Position numbers and translations under genes: made by a program
In this document: positions 8,170-17,176 of the stretch, piece after piece
How the letters are laid out: each line of letters begins with the position of its first letter
Position numbering within the stretch: the first letter of the stretch is position 1
Origin: Roseofilum reptotaenium CS-1145
GTDB lineage: Bacteria; Cyanobacteriota; Cyanobacteriia; Cyanobacteriales; Desertifilaceae
Assembly (NCBI RefSeq): GCF_028330985.1
Contig: NZ_JAQMUE010000088.1
Location: 62,001-126,000, forward strand
Length of the DNA: 64,000 nt
Direction: 5' to 3'
Notes under the pieces: model-generated
The model's database searches: none
The model's input: only the letters and a program-made list of their open reading frames with translations
What the model was told of the DNA's origin: nothing

Positions 8170-8991
8170 ATGCCCTACAGCCTCGTCCTCAACCTTGTTC
8201 CCCTCTCTCCCATTCCCCTCGGATACCTGAGCGGACGACATCTGCACGCTCTTTTCCTCAACCTGGTTAGCTCCGTCGATCGCACCCTTGGCGATCGCCT
8301 GCACGACTCCCAAGCAGACAAAGCCTTCACCCTCTCCCCCCTGCAAACTCGTCGCCACTTCAAAACCCTATCCTACGAATATCAGCAAGCTATCCCTGCT
8401 CAAACCGCCTGCTGGTGGCGGATCTCCCTGCTGGATGACGCGCTCTTCGGAGAACTCACTCAACTGTGGCTCCATCTCAACCCAAATAAACCTTGGCATT
8501 TAGGCCCTGCGGATCTGACAATTACCAGTATCCTCGCCTCTCCCCAGTCTACCCATCCCTGGGCAAACTCCTGTCCTTACGCCCAACTCTATGATGAAGC
8601 TTCAGAGAGCGACAATACCTTTCGCTTCTGTATTGCCACCCCCATGGCTTTCCGCCAAGGCAAATATGATACGGCGCTGCCCAGTGGCGATCGCCTCTTC
8701 GCCAGTCTGCGCCAACGGTGGAACAAATATAGCGGTATTGAGATGCCCGAACTGGTTCTAGATACCGTATTTCCTAGTTTTTTCCATATCGAAACGGCGA
8801 TCGTTGCCGATAAACGCAGTAAATTTATCGGCTCTATCGGCGAAATTACCTTCCGACTTCTGGGCGATACCACCCCTACCACTCTCAAACACCTTAACGC
8901 TCTCGCGAACTATGCCCTTTACTGTGGAATTGGACGCAAAACTACCATGGGAATGGGCATGGCAAGACGGATCGCTAGGGTGGGGGGATAG
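8170..8991 (+). CDS. cas6: Cas6, pre-crRNA endoribonuclease
   Basis: 273 aa with a RAMP fold signature: a glycine-rich loop near the C-terminus (YCGIGRKTTMGMGMARR, about residues 253-270). Candidate catalytic histidines are H24/H26 (GRHLHALF) and H45. It should cleave within the array repeats, leaving an 8-nt handle (ATTGAAAC). The last codons (R-V-G-G-stop) are made of the G-rich tandem repeat that follows, so the C-terminus has been remodelled by, or is drifting within, a repeat tract. Position between the nuclease trio and cas4 fits type I-D apart from the insertion. Confidence 0.88.
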   Translation: MPYSLVLNLVPLSPIPLGYLSGRHLHALFLNLVSSVDRTLGDRLHDSQADKAFTLSPLQTRRHFKTLSYEYQQAIPAQTACWWRISLLDDALFGELTQLWLHLNPNKPWHLGPADLTITSILASPQSTHPWANSCPYAQLYDEASESDNTFRFCIATPMAFRQGKYDTALPSGDRLFASLRQRWNKYSGIEMPELVLDTVFPSFFHIETAIVADKRSKFIGSIGEITFRLLGDTTPTTLKHLNALANYALYCGIGRKTTMGMGMARRIARVGG

Positions 8992-9045
8992 GGGGATGGG
9001 GAGATGGGGCGATCTCCAATTAACAATTACCAATTACCAATTACC
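8978..9045 (+). repeat. G-rich tandem repeat followed by four CAATTAC heptamers
   Basis: GGGGGAT/GGGGAGAT units run from the last codons of cas6 to about 9009. The tract 9017-9044 is CAATTAA followed by three CAATTAC copies, ending one base before the cas4 ATG. It occupies the place where a Shine-Dalgarno sequence would be. Confidence 0.85.
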
Positions 9046-9633
9046 ATGAACACTGAAATTCCCATATCTTCGCTCAATCAATATGCCTATTGTCCCCATC
9101 GCTGTTGGCGCATGTTTTGTACGGGAGAATTTGAAGACAATGCCTACACCATTGAAGGGACAACCATTCACGATCGCGTCCACACCCTCAGTCAAGAAAT
9201 GCGCGATGAAACCTGGCAAGTTCGAGCCATTTGGCTCAAATCCGAACAGTATAACCTGATTGGCAAATCTGATTTAATTGAAGCCCAAAATGGCCAACTT
9301 TATCCCGTCGAGTATAAGCGAGGAAAAGTGGGAGACCATGAAAACGATGCCCTCCAAGTCTGCGCTCAAGCACTCTGTCTCGAAGAAATGACTGGCACTG
9401 CGGTTACCCAAGGCTTTGTCTATTATGCCCAATCTCACCAACGGCATCCTGTGAAGATTGATGATACTTTGCGGCAAGGGGAGATCGCCGCCATCCAAGC
9501 CATCCAAAACCTCTTTTCAGGAGACCACATACCCCAACCCAAATACAGCCCCAGATGCCGTGGATGTAGCCTGTATAGTGCCTGTTTGCCCCAAGCCACC
9601 AAAAAACTCAAAACCTATCAAGAAGCCAGGTAA
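9046..9633 (+). CDS. cas4: Cas4, RecB-family nuclease for spacer acquisition
   Basis: 195 aa. The iron-sulfur cysteines are C16 (YCPHRCW) at the N-terminus and C171, C174, C180 at the C-terminus (CRGCSLYSACLP). RecB nuclease residues are H42, D76 (GKSDLIE), E89 and K91 (PVEYKRG), and Q104. Cas4 trims prespacers and selects the PAM with Cas1-Cas2. The ATG at 9046 is chosen because it puts the first cysteine at the usual position; an ATG at 9004 would add 14 residues encoded by tandem repeats. No Shine-Dalgarno is visible. Followed by a 156-nt repeat-filled gap before cas1. Confidence 0.92.
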   Translation: MNTEIPISSLNQYAYCPHRCWRMFCTGEFEDNAYTIEGTTIHDRVHTLSQEMRDETWQVRAIWLKSEQYNLIGKSDLIEAQNGQLYPVEYKRGKVGDHENDALQVCAQALCLEEMTGTAVTQGFVYYAQSHQRHPVKIDDTLRQGEIAAIQAIQNLFSGDHIPQPKYSPRCRGCSLYSACLPQATKKLKTYQEAR

Positions 9634-9634
9634 T

Positions 9635-9752
9635 AGCGCTTCGTGCTTTTTTCAAGGGAATAGGGAATAAGTAATAGGGAATAGGGAATAGGGAATAGGG
9701 AGTGGGAAAAGCATTTTTCTCCCTATCCCCCTATCCCCCCATCCCCCTATCT
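9635..9752 (+). repeat. cas4-cas1 spacer: short hairpin plus GGGAATA and CCCTATCC tandem repeats
   Basis: AGCGC-TTC-GTGCT followed by TTTTTT (9635-9652) could be a weak intrinsic terminator or a degenerate copy of the dispersed TAGCGC-N3-GCGCTA hairpin. GGGAATA-type heptamers follow (about 9657-9706), then C-rich CCCTATCC units (9719-9752). Confidence 0.7.
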
Positions 9753-9789
9753 CATCTCATACCACAAACACTAACAAGGAGAAACCACC

Positions 9790-10812
9790 ATGGGAACCCT
9801 TTATGTCACCCAAGAAAACGCCTTCATCGGGAAAGTAGATGAACGCATTCACGTCAAAGTTGAAAAACAAAAAATTGCCGACGTTCCTCTGATTAAAGTT
9901 GATGGAGTAGTGGCTTTTGGAGCCGTCAACTTTTCCCCTGCCCTAGCTGAAGAACTGCTCAACCGTCGCATTCCCTTTACCTTGCTCTCCTCCACTGGAA
10001 AATATCGCGGCTGTTTAGAACCAGAACTGAGAAAAAACATCTTTCTGCGCCAACATCAATGGGCGGCTGATGGCAACACTCCCCAAGCCATTCACTTGGT
10101 GCAAGCCTTTGTACGGGGGAAACTGAAAAACTACCGCACCACCTTACAGCGTAGAGGACGACGGGCGGACATTGATCTGAGCGAAGAGATTGAACAGTTG
10201 AAAGGTATTATAGGGGCGATTCCTTCGGAAAGCTTCGCTAACGCCACCACCGAGCAGATCAACTCCCTCCGAGGACTTGAAGGAGCCGGAAGTGCCGCCT
10301 ACTTCCGGTGCTTCAAACAACTCATCCAAAACCCAGACTTCACCTTCACCACCCGCAACCGTCGCCCTCCCACCGATCCCGTCAACTCCCTACTCAGCCT
10401 CGGTTACGCCCTCCTGCGCCACGACATCCAAAGCGCCGTCAACATCGTCGGCTTCGATCCCTATCTCGGCTATCTCCATGTTAAACACTATGGTCGTCCT
10501 GCTCTAGCCCTAGACTTGATGGAAGAATTTCGCCCTTTAGTTGTCGATAGTATGGTTCTCGAAGCCATCAACCGTCAAGTTTTCAGCCCCAGCGACTTCA
10601 CCCAACAACCGATCAGCAACGAAACCGCCCTCACCCGCGAAGCCCTGAAAACCTTCCTCAGCCTGTATAAAGACAAAAAACAATCCTCCTTCAAGCACCC
10701 TGTCATGAAAACCAAATGCACCTACCAAGAAGCCTTTGAAATTCAAGCCCGTCTCCTGGGCAAATACCTGATGGGCGAAACCGAACAATACCCTCCCCTA
10801 GTCCTGCAATAA
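9790..10812 (+). CDS. cas1: Cas1, integrase subunit of spacer acquisition
   Basis: 340 aa. Metal-binding catalytic residues are all present: E164 (RGLEGAGSAAYF), H233 (VKHYGRPALALD) and E246 (LMEEFRP). The N-terminal beta domain begins MGTLYVTQENAFIGKVDER. A strong AGGAG (9777-9781) lies 8 nt before the ATG, in contrast to cas4. Cas1 and Cas2 together integrate new spacers at the leader end of the array that follows. The 8-nt gap to cas2 indicates co-translation. An ordinary intact Cas1 of the I-D type. Confidence 0.96.
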   Translation: MGTLYVTQENAFIGKVDERIHVKVEKQKIADVPLIKVDGVVAFGAVNFSPALAEELLNRRIPFTLLSSTGKYRGCLEPELRKNIFLRQHQWAADGNTPQAIHLVQAFVRGKLKNYRTTLQRRGRRADIDLSEEIEQLKGIIGAIPSESFANATTEQINSLRGLEGAGSAAYFRCFKQLIQNPDFTFTTRNRRPPTDPVNSLLSLGYALLRHDIQSAVNIVGFDPYLGYLHVKHYGRPALALDLMEEFRPLVVDSMVLEAINRQVFSPSDFTQQPISNETALTREALKTFLSLYKDKKQSSFKHPVMKTKCTYQEAFEIQARLLGKYLMGETEQYPPLVLQ

Positions 10813-10820
10813 CCCCACCC

Positions 10821-11093
10821 ATGTTCATCGTCATCAGCTACGATATCCCCGAAGACAAACGGCGCACCCGCATCCACAAAATCCTCAAATCCTACGGACA
10901 ATGGATGCAATATTCGGTCTTCGAGTGTGAACTCAACCCAACTCAGTACGCCAAACTGCGCCAGCGACTGAGCAAAGTCATTAAACCTGACACCGATAGC
11001 ATTCGGTTCTACTTCCTCTGCGGTTGTTGCCAAGGTAAAGTAGAACGCATCGGCGGTGAACAACCCCGCGACGACTCCATCTTTTTCGCCTAA
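10821..11093 (+). CDS. cas2: Cas2, structural subunit of the Cas1-Cas2 integrase
   Basis: 90 aa, typical length. It starts MFIVISYDIPEDKRR with the conserved aspartate D8, continues with the KILKSYGQWMQYSVFECEL block, and ends with a strand containing DSIRFYFLCGCC. Its job is to bridge two Cas1 dimers on the prespacer; residual nuclease activity is family-dependent. Its stop is followed after only 2 nt by a long nested inverted repeat and then the array, so it is the last cas gene of the operon. Confidence 0.96.
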   Translation: MFIVISYDIPEDKRRTRIHKILKSYGQWMQYSVFECELNPTQYAKLRQRLSKVIKPDTDSIRFYFLCGCCQGKVERIGGEQPRDDSIFFA

Positions 11094-11322
11094 AATCCGA
11101 CGCTAGGGGGGTGTGGAAATCGCCCTTGAGTCCAAAAACGCTGTATCGCTCACCCAGTTCGCCTTACAGCGTTTTTGGGGTTTCAAGGTAGCGTCGGACT
11201 AGACAGGGTAAGGGTTTCAGCGCTTTCGACTTGCTTTTTACTCTCCAGTGAGCTACCATTGGACGTGTCTGTCGGAAATGTACCTTGAAAACCAAATATC
11301 ATAAGGGTCTCAGGAGCCAGCA
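11094..11322 (+). promoter_or_regulatory. CRISPR leader region
   Basis: 229 bp between cas2 and the first repeat. The leader side is inferred because all cas genes lie here, all repeats from this end are perfect, and the degenerate repeat is at the far end. The promoter and Cas1-Cas2 recognition site for the array should lie in it. Its first half is taken up by a nested inverted repeat; I could not pick a convincing -10 box. Confidence 0.75.
11096..11198 (+). other. three-tier nested inverted repeat after cas2
   Basis: Three pairs of arms are concentric. Outer 10 bp: TCCGACGCTA (11096-11105) with TAGCGTCGGA (11189-11198). Middle 6 bp: CCTTGA (11124-11129) with TCAAGG (11183-11188). Inner 14 bp: CCAAAAACGCTGTA (11132-11145) with TACAGCGTTTTTGG (11165-11178). 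The inner arm ends in a T-run, so it could be a bidirectional terminator for the cas operon. The outer arms make a structured RNA or a cruciform also possible. Confidence 0.8.
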
Positions 11323-12394
11323 GTTGAAACCAACATAAATCCCTATGAGGGATTGAAACTCATATCGGGTCATCGTTGGATTCCAAATACGCGGGTTGAA
11401 ACCAACATAAATCCCTATGAGGGATTGAAACAACAAAAAAGAAATATGTATTTCGCAAGAATACGGAAGTTGAAACCAACATAAATCCCTATGAGGGATT
11501 GAAACAACCCATAGCACAAAAGCCAGCCTCACCGCAGCGTTGAAACCAACATAAATCCCTATGAGGGATTGAAACTAAGGCAATTAGAATTATCCAGCTA
11601 TTCAATCATGTTGAAACCAACATAAATCCCTATGAGGGATTGAAACTTGGCATAAGAGGCAATTACCCCCTTATTGGAAAGTTGAAACCAACATAAATCC
11701 CTATGAGGGATTGAAACATTGGCGGTAATGAAGGGCAGGAGGTAGGCTACAAGCCAATAGTTGAAACCAACATAAATCCCTATGAGGGATTGAAACTTTA
11801 CAGAGGATAAGGGCTGGACGTACCAGGTGAGTTGAAACCAACATAAATCCCTATGAGGGATTGAAACTGGATATTTCAAGACATCCAGTAAGTGGGGACC
11901 CTTTGGGTTGAAACCAACATAAATCCCTATGAGGGATTGAAACGCTGATTACAAAGCTTTGATCAGCACACTGCCTTTAGTTGAAACCAACATAAATCCC
12001 TATGAGGGATTGAAACAGAGGCAAATCCTCACCCAAAACCCGATCCAAATAAAATTGTTGAAACCAACATAAATCCCTATGAGGGATTGAAACAAACTCG
12101 GGGCATTCCCAGATGGGGGCCCGATCGTTGAAACCAACATAAATCCCTATGAGGGATTGAAACGCCAATCAGCACCATCGAGATAAGCGGACGGAAATGT
12201 TATGTTGAAACCAACATAAATCCCTATGAGGGATTGAAACAGCAAAAAATTTATCGAAATGAATCGGCTGGCGTTTAAGGTTGAAACCAACATAAATCCC
12301 TATGAGGGATTGAAACAAGCATATCGTCAATAACTCGAATTATGGAGCTACAGTAAAGTTGAAACCAACATAAATCCCTATAAGGGAAAATTTT
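11323..12394 (+). CRISPR. type I-D CRISPR array, 15 repeats and 14 spacers
   Basis: Repeat length is 37 bp, beginning GTTGAAACCAAC and ending GGGATTGAAAC. Repeats start at 11323, 11395, 11469, 11539, 11610, 11681, 11760, 11831, 11907, 11980, 12057, 12127, 12204, 12280 and 12358. The first 14 are identical. The last has G25 changed to A and loses identity after position 30, so it lacks the 3' handle. Each repeat has a 7-bp stem AATCCCT/AGGGATT with a 3-nt loop, a Cas6 substrate. Spacers are 33-42 bp. The terminal degenerate repeat and the ATTGAAAC 3' end both support transcription on the + strand. Confidence 0.98.
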
Positions 12395-12476
12395 TCTAGC
12401 TCCGCTACACTTTTAATACACCTGCCATAAAAACCTTACTTTTTTTTTGCTATTTCACTACCTATGATATCTTCAT

Positions 12477-12507
12477 TTTCTTTATGAAGCCCCGCTTCAT
12501 AAAGAAA
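12477..12507. terminator. perfect 14-bp hairpin downstream of the array
   Basis: TTTCTTTATGAAGC, a CCC loop, then GCTTCATAAAGAAA. It lies between the convergent array and the kinase gene. A strong stem but no clean T-tract follows on either strand, so it is a possible bidirectional terminator only. Confidence 0.5.
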
Positions 12508-12568
12508 TAGTATTAGAGTCTAAGGCTTCAAGCTGTATTCCATAGAAGAGAGAAGTGCTACAACCCAC

Positions 12569-14488
12569 TCATGTACTGCGACAACAGCACAAATCGCCGT
12601 AAGTTGATGGTAACTGAAGATAAAACTCACTACCTTCATTTAAGGTGGAATGATAATTCAAAATACCTTGATGTTTATTGACCACAATTTGATAACTGGT
12701 TGCCAAGCCTAACCCTGTCCCTTTACCTACTACTTTAGTGGTAAAAAATGGGTCAAAAATTCGTTCTCTAATCTGATCCGGAATCCCCACTCCATTATCT
12801 TTGATTGTCACTTTAATTTCCCCGGAGTTGAGGACTTCAGTTCTAATCTCAATTTTCGGTTGTTCTAAATTTTGATCAGACCATTTCCCTTGTTGCACAG
12901 CTTCTTCAATAGCATCAATCGAATTGTTCAAAAGATTGAGGAAAACTTGATTGAGAAGCCCAGGATAACACTCAATCAAAGGCCACTCTCTATAGTCTCG
13001 AATTACCAAAATTTTTTCATCATTTACTTTTAGATTTAAACGGTTCACTAGAATACTCAATGTAAGATCTAAATGCTCATTCAGATTGACCAATTTACGA
13101 CCTTCTTCATCTAAACTGGAAAAGGTGCGTAACCCTTTCACTAACTGTCGGACTCGCTCAGTACCTGATTTCATCGAATTCAACAACTTGTGCAAATCTG
13201 ACTCTAAAAAATCCCAATCTATTTCCTCTAGTTTTTGAGTGATTTCTTCAGGGGGATCGGGCGTATAATCTTGATAAGTTTTAACCAGTTCTGTTAAATC
13301 ATTAAAATATTGGTGGGCGTAAATTAAATTCCCATGGATGAAGTTCACAGGATTGTTGAATTCATGGGCAACTCCAGCGACCAACTGTCCCAAAGAAGAC
13401 ATTTTCTCCGTTTGAACTAATTGCGCTTGAGTCCATTGTAATTCAGCTAAAGTCACGCTTAATTCATGGGCATTTTTATCGGATTTTTCTTTGGCTTGAC
13501 GCAGATAATTTTGTTCCCAGTTTTGCGCTCGCCAGACAACGAATAGCATCAACAAGACAACCGCAACGATCATGAATGCTAGAATATGTAAAGGTCGCAA
13601 ATCTTGGTCAATATTTTGGCGGGGGATAACTAAAGCAATAGAAAAATTGGCTTCTTCTAGGGGCACATAGGCAAGATAGTATTTCCGATCCAACCAATTG
13701 ACTAAATTAATTCCCTGATTCCCGTTAACCATTTGTTGTGCTAAGAGCCTTAATACTGGATCTTTATTTTTGAGTAATGAGGTGGGTTCATTGCTTTCAA
13801 ATCCAAAGATTTCCAGATCGCGAGGAACAATGGGAACCCCCTGAGAATCGAGCATAAATGCATAACTGTTTGGGCCATAGGATAACTGCTCAATGACTTG
13901 TATTAAACGTTTTAGGGGAACTGGAGCAGCGATCGCCCCTTGTGACTGATAATCTAAAGGCGCATCTGGAGTGATCGGCGCAACAATCATAATCTGTAAT
14001 AAGCCTGTGGAACGGGAAATCAGAGGATCGGAAACATTTACTTTCCCTTGCATGGCTCGCTGGAAATACAGGCGATCTTGAGCCTGATTCGTCTTCCCTT
14101 GACTGGTATGAAAACGTCCTGTTTTCTCAAAAAAGGCTCCAAGATTAAATGGCTCAATTCTTTCGGCTTCTTGGACTAAATAAGGCTTAATCTGATCCCA
14201 ATCTAATGAGCGAGCCGTGGGACTATTGGCGATCGTTTCGACTTCTGTCTTGCGCTGACTAATCCATTGATCGACCTCTTGTACCCCATCTTTGACCTCT
14301 TTCAGGGCATGATTCTGAAGTTTCTTGAGCAGAGCCTGGTAAGCTCTCTGATAAGTGTAGTACCCAATAATCGTGGAACTGGCGATCGTCGCCATGACGA
14401 TCGCTGAAATGAAAATACGATGCCTACTGATTGCCGATAATTTGATTGGAAAGCGGATCATAGTGAACATAGAGAGAATACTCCGCAT
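12569..14488 (-). CDS. membrane sensor histidine kinase with an extracytoplasmic Cache-like domain
   Basis: 639 aa. One transmembrane helix at about residues 25-44, an extracytoplasmic sensor (50-295) of the double-Cache type with the YFQRAMQGKVNVSDPLISRSTG block, a second helix at 302-320, a coiled linker, and a HisKA/HATPase core. Phospho-acceptor H375 lies in GVAHEFNNP; the ATP-binding part shows LLNNSIDAIEEA, DNGVGIPD and GKGTGLGLA. Such kinases sense small molecules such as amino or organic acids. No response regulator gene is adjacent, so the partner is elsewhere. The start may be the second or third Met (residue 7 or 10). Confidence 0.88.
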   Translation of the reverse strand: MRSILSMFTMIRFPIKLSAISRHRIFISAIVMATIASSTIIGYYTYQRAYQALLKKLQNHALKEVKDGVQEVDQWISQRKTEVETIANSPTARSLDWDQIKPYLVQEAERIEPFNLGAFFEKTGRFHTSQGKTNQAQDRLYFQRAMQGKVNVSDPLISRSTGLLQIMIVAPITPDAPLDYQSQGAIAAPVPLKRLIQVIEQLSYGPNSYAFMLDSQGVPIVPRDLEIFGFESNEPTSLLKNKDPVLRLLAQQMVNGNQGINLVNWLDRKYYLAYVPLEEANFSIALVIPRQNIDQDLRPLHILAFMIVAVVLLMLFVVWRAQNWEQNYLRQAKEKSDKNAHELSVTLAELQWTQAQLVQTEKMSSLGQLVAGVAHEFNNPVNFIHGNLIYAHQYFNDLTELVKTYQDYTPDPPEEITQKLEEIDWDFLESDLHKLLNSMKSGTERVRQLVKGLRTFSSLDEEGRKLVNLNEHLDLTLSILVNRLNLKVNDEKILVIRDYREWPLIECYPGLLNQVFLNLLNNSIDAIEEAVQQGKWSDQNLEQPKIEIRTEVLNSGEIKVTIKDNGVGIPDQIRERIFDPFFTTKVVGKGTGLGLATSYQIVVNKHQGILNYHSTLNEGSEFYLQLPSTYGDLCCCRST

Positions 14489-14548
14489 CGCTGACGCGAT
14501 CGCGAGCCATAAACGTTAATATACTTACCTTAGAGATTCATTTTAGAC

Positions 14549-16039
14549 CTAAAATAGATCCACGTTGGGATTCTCCTGCGCCAACTGAGATTTCAACTGA
14601 GCCGCTTCACCACAACTTTTGGGAGTTGGAAACAACTTACCAGGATTCGCTAAACCTTGGGGATTAAACACACTTCTCACCCATTGCATCGTTTCCAAAT
14701 CTACGGGTGTAAACATCTGTTCCATATAACAGAGTTTATCGGCCCCAATGCCATGTTCTCCCGAAATACTGCCCCCTACTTGCACACAGATTTTTAGAAT
14801 TTCTCCTCCTAATTTCTCTACCGTTTCTAAAGCTCCAGGAATAGAATTATCGTAGAGCAAAAGGGGATGAAGATTTCCATCTCCGGCATGAAATACATTA
14901 GCCACCGGATAGCCATAGCTTTTACTCAGTTTCTCAATTTCTCCTAGAACATAGGGCAATTGAGTCCGGGGAATAACCCCATCCTGGACATAATAATCTG
15001 GTTTGATTTTACCCACCGCCGCAAACGCTGATTTACGACCTTTCCATAATTTTAGACGTTCCTCTGGATCGGTCGCTGTCTCGATCTGTCTGGCTCCATT
15101 TTGGCGGCAAATTTCGGCAATGCGTTTCGCATTTTCTGCCACTTCTACCTCTAACCCATCTACTTCAACTAAGAGAATAGCAACCGCATCTCTGGGATAA
15201 CAATTGCTGGCCACCACATCTTCAACCGCATTAATGCTAAAGTTATCCATCATTTCCATACCAGCCGGAATAATACCGCTGCTGACAATATCAGAAACCG
15301 CAGCCCCTGCTGCTTCAATACTGGTAAAATCAGCGAGCAGGACTTGAATGGCTTCCGCTTGTTTAATAATCCGCAATCGAATTTCCGTGGCAATGCCTAG
15401 GGTTCCTTCTGAACCAACAAACAATCCTGTTAGGTCATATCCAGGCATTTCTGGTACTTCTCCACCCACATCAACGATAGAACCATCGGGAAGCACAAGT
15501 TTTAAGCCGAGAACGTGGTTGGTGGTGACTCCATACTTGAAACAATGGACTCCTCCTGAGTTTTCCGCTACATTACCGCCAATGGAGCAAATAATTTGAC
15601 TGGAGGGATCGGGGGCATAATAGAACCCTGAACCACTGACTGCTTCGGTCACCCAGTTATTAATGACAGCCGGTTGCACTACCACTTGTTGATTTTCCAG
15701 GTCAATATCTAGGATATTACGCATAAATGCCGTAGAAATTAACACTCCATTTTCCACGGGTAGAGCGCCCCCAGAGAGTCCCGTGCCTGCGCCCCGTGCT
15801 ACCCAGGGAAGTTGGTAGCGATCGCATAATTTGACGGTTTCTGCCACTTCTTCCGTATCGCGCGGCAGTAATACCAGTTTCGGCCGCACCCGATAACTGG
15901 TCAATCCATCACATTCATAGGTTAGAAGTTCTTCCTTGCGCTGGATGACGTTTCTACGGCCAAGGACTTGTTCAAAGTCGCGAATAATACGTTTCCAATC
16001 TGAGTTAGTGCGGGAGACTTGGGGGGGCGAACTGAGCAT
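14549..16039 (-). CDS. glcD: FAD-linked oxidase, glycolate oxidase subunit GlcD-like
   Basis: 496 aa. An FAD-binding domain (about 55-190, with ARGAGTGLSGGALP) is followed by the FAD-oxidase C domain (about 225-475), ending with HGIGADKLCYM and the GLANPGKLFP signature. In cyanobacteria GlcD-type glycolate dehydrogenase oxidises photorespiratory glycolate to glyoxylate and passes electrons to quinone. Related D-lactate dehydrogenases have the same fold, so substrate is inferred. No GlcE or GlcF gene is next to it, as is usual in cyanobacteria. Divergent from the DUF4344 gene across a 291-bp gap with no feature I could name. Confidence 0.85.
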   Translation of the reverse strand: MLSSPPQVSRTNSDWKRIIRDFEQVLGRRNVIQRKEELLTYECDGLTSYRVRPKLVLLPRDTEEVAETVKLCDRYQLPWVARGAGTGLSGGALPVENGVLISTAFMRNILDIDLENQQVVVQPAVINNWVTEAVSGSGFYYAPDPSSQIICSIGGNVAENSGGVHCFKYGVTTNHVLGLKLVLPDGSIVDVGGEVPEMPGYDLTGLFVGSEGTLGIATEIRLRIIKQAEAIQVLLADFTSIEAAGAAVSDIVSSGIIPAGMEMMDNFSINAVEDVVASNCYPRDAVAILLVEVDGLEVEVAENAKRIAEICRQNGARQIETATDPEERLKLWKGRKSAFAAVGKIKPDYYVQDGVIPRTQLPYVLGEIEKLSKSYGYPVANVFHAGDGNLHPLLLYDNSIPGALETVEKLGGEILKICVQVGGSISGEHGIGADKLCYMEQMFTPVDLETMQWVRSVFNPQGLANPGKLFPTPKSCGEAAQLKSQLAQENPNVDLF

Positions 16040-16330
16040 GGAGATCCAGAAAAAAAAGTCACTGTTTCTACTTTAACCAAGATCGAGGAGTTGTTGCTGC
16101 CTTAAAATAATTCTTTTGGTCTCTCTAGAGACTGTTGTCATCCGTGAAGCGATCGCCCTTTTGTCACGGTTTGAGATGCTGACGTTTCCGCGATTACCGA
16201 CAGGGAACGGGGAAGAGGGAACAAAGTTAAGTCCTTTATTGATGCACCAGACACTGCCACTATACTCTATATAGCCTCTATTCCATCGAGGGATACCCCT
16301 CACCCCATAACTAAAATCACTAAATTAATA

Positions 16331-17176
16331 ATGAATCATTTTCATAGAGTATGCCAGCAGAGCTATCCGTATTTAGCAAAAAGTGTACTCTCATTAACGT
16401 TATTAGGCAGTTTAAGTAATTGCACTATGGGCGAGACGATTACATCTGATGCCTATGACTCCCAATCTCAGATCGAAGATAGGGGTGACATTATTATGAG
16501 TTATGAGGAAACCGACGACGAAGTATGGGCAAATATCCGCACCGCATTGATTGAGACTGAGTTTTATGATGATCTGGCAAGTGATTTAAACGAAATGCTT
16601 GTATTTCCAACGGATATCACTGTTGTTTTCACCACTTGTGATGAAGCTAATGCTTATTACGATCCAAATGCAGTGACCATTACGATGTGTTATGAGTTGA
16701 TCGATGAATTTCTCTCAATTTTTACAGAAAATAGTGAAACTGAAGAAGATTTTGCATATGCAGTTATTGATGCGAGTTTATTTACCTTTTTTCACGAACT
16801 CGGTCATGCTTTAGTCGATCTGTACGAACTCCCAATTATAGGAAAAGAAGAAGATGCTGTTGATACGTTTGCCACGATTATTCTCCTTGATGTTTATGAA
16901 GATGATGCGGGAGCATTGAGTGGGATGTTTCAGTTTGAAGCAGAAGCAGCAGAGGAAGCAGAAAATCTCGAAAGTCTTCCTTTTTGGGGCGAACATGCGT
17001 TAAGTTCACAACGTTTTTATGATACGGCATGTTTAATCTATGGTAGCGATCGCCAGGAATTTGCATTCTTGCCCGAAGAGGGATATTTACCAGAAGAACG
17101 GGCGGAAATATGCGAGGAAGAATACGAGCAAAAATCAGAGGCATGGGGCACTTTACTAGAACCTTTTTGGAAATGA
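16331..17176 (+). CDS. DUF4344 putative metallopeptidase, exported
   Basis: 281 aa. The zinc motif HExxH is intact at H155-E156 and H159 (FFHELGH), followed by GKEEDAVDTFA, which probably supplies the third ligand. A hydrophobic N-terminal stretch (residues 16-30) ends at C31 (LSNC); with Asn at -1 the lipobox is poor, so cleavage type is uncertain. The protein is very acidic. DUF4344 proteins are HExxH metallopeptidases of unknown substrate. It stands alone: the gene on its left is divergent and the ABC gene downstream has its own 127-nt leader. Confidence 0.78.
   Translation: MNHFHRVCQQSYPYLAKSVLSLTLLGSLSNCTMGETITSDAYDSQSQIEDRGDIIMSYEETDDEVWANIRTALIETEFYDDLASDLNEMLVFPTDITVVFTTCDEANAYYDPNAVTITMCYELIDEFLSIFTENSETEEDFAYAVIDASLFTFFHELGHALVDLYELPIIGKEEDAVDTFATIILLDVYEDDAGALSGMFQFEAEAAEEAENLESLPFWGEHALSSQRFYDTACLIYGSDRQEFAFLPEEGYLPEERAEICEEEYEQKSEAWGTLLEPFWK

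Noticed and set aside
8178-9033. Several long antisense and shifted frames over cas6 (8175-8363 -, 8288-8503 +, 8589-8888 -, 8758-9033 -)
   Set aside because: Shadows of cas6, whose RAMP features fix the true frame.
9657-9752. GGGAATA/CCCTATCC tract as a second CRISPR array
   Set aside because: Repeat units of 7-8 bp without spacers; it is a simple tandem repeat.
11299-12168. Three open frames on the - strand inside the CRISPR array with repeated FQSLIGIYVGFN/SIPHRDLCWFQ
   Set aside because: They are translations of the CRISPR repeats, not genes.
16073-16303. 76-codon frame on the - strand between glcD and the DUF4344 gene
   Set aside because: No recognisable motif and a composition unlike neighbours; it covers a likely promoter region.
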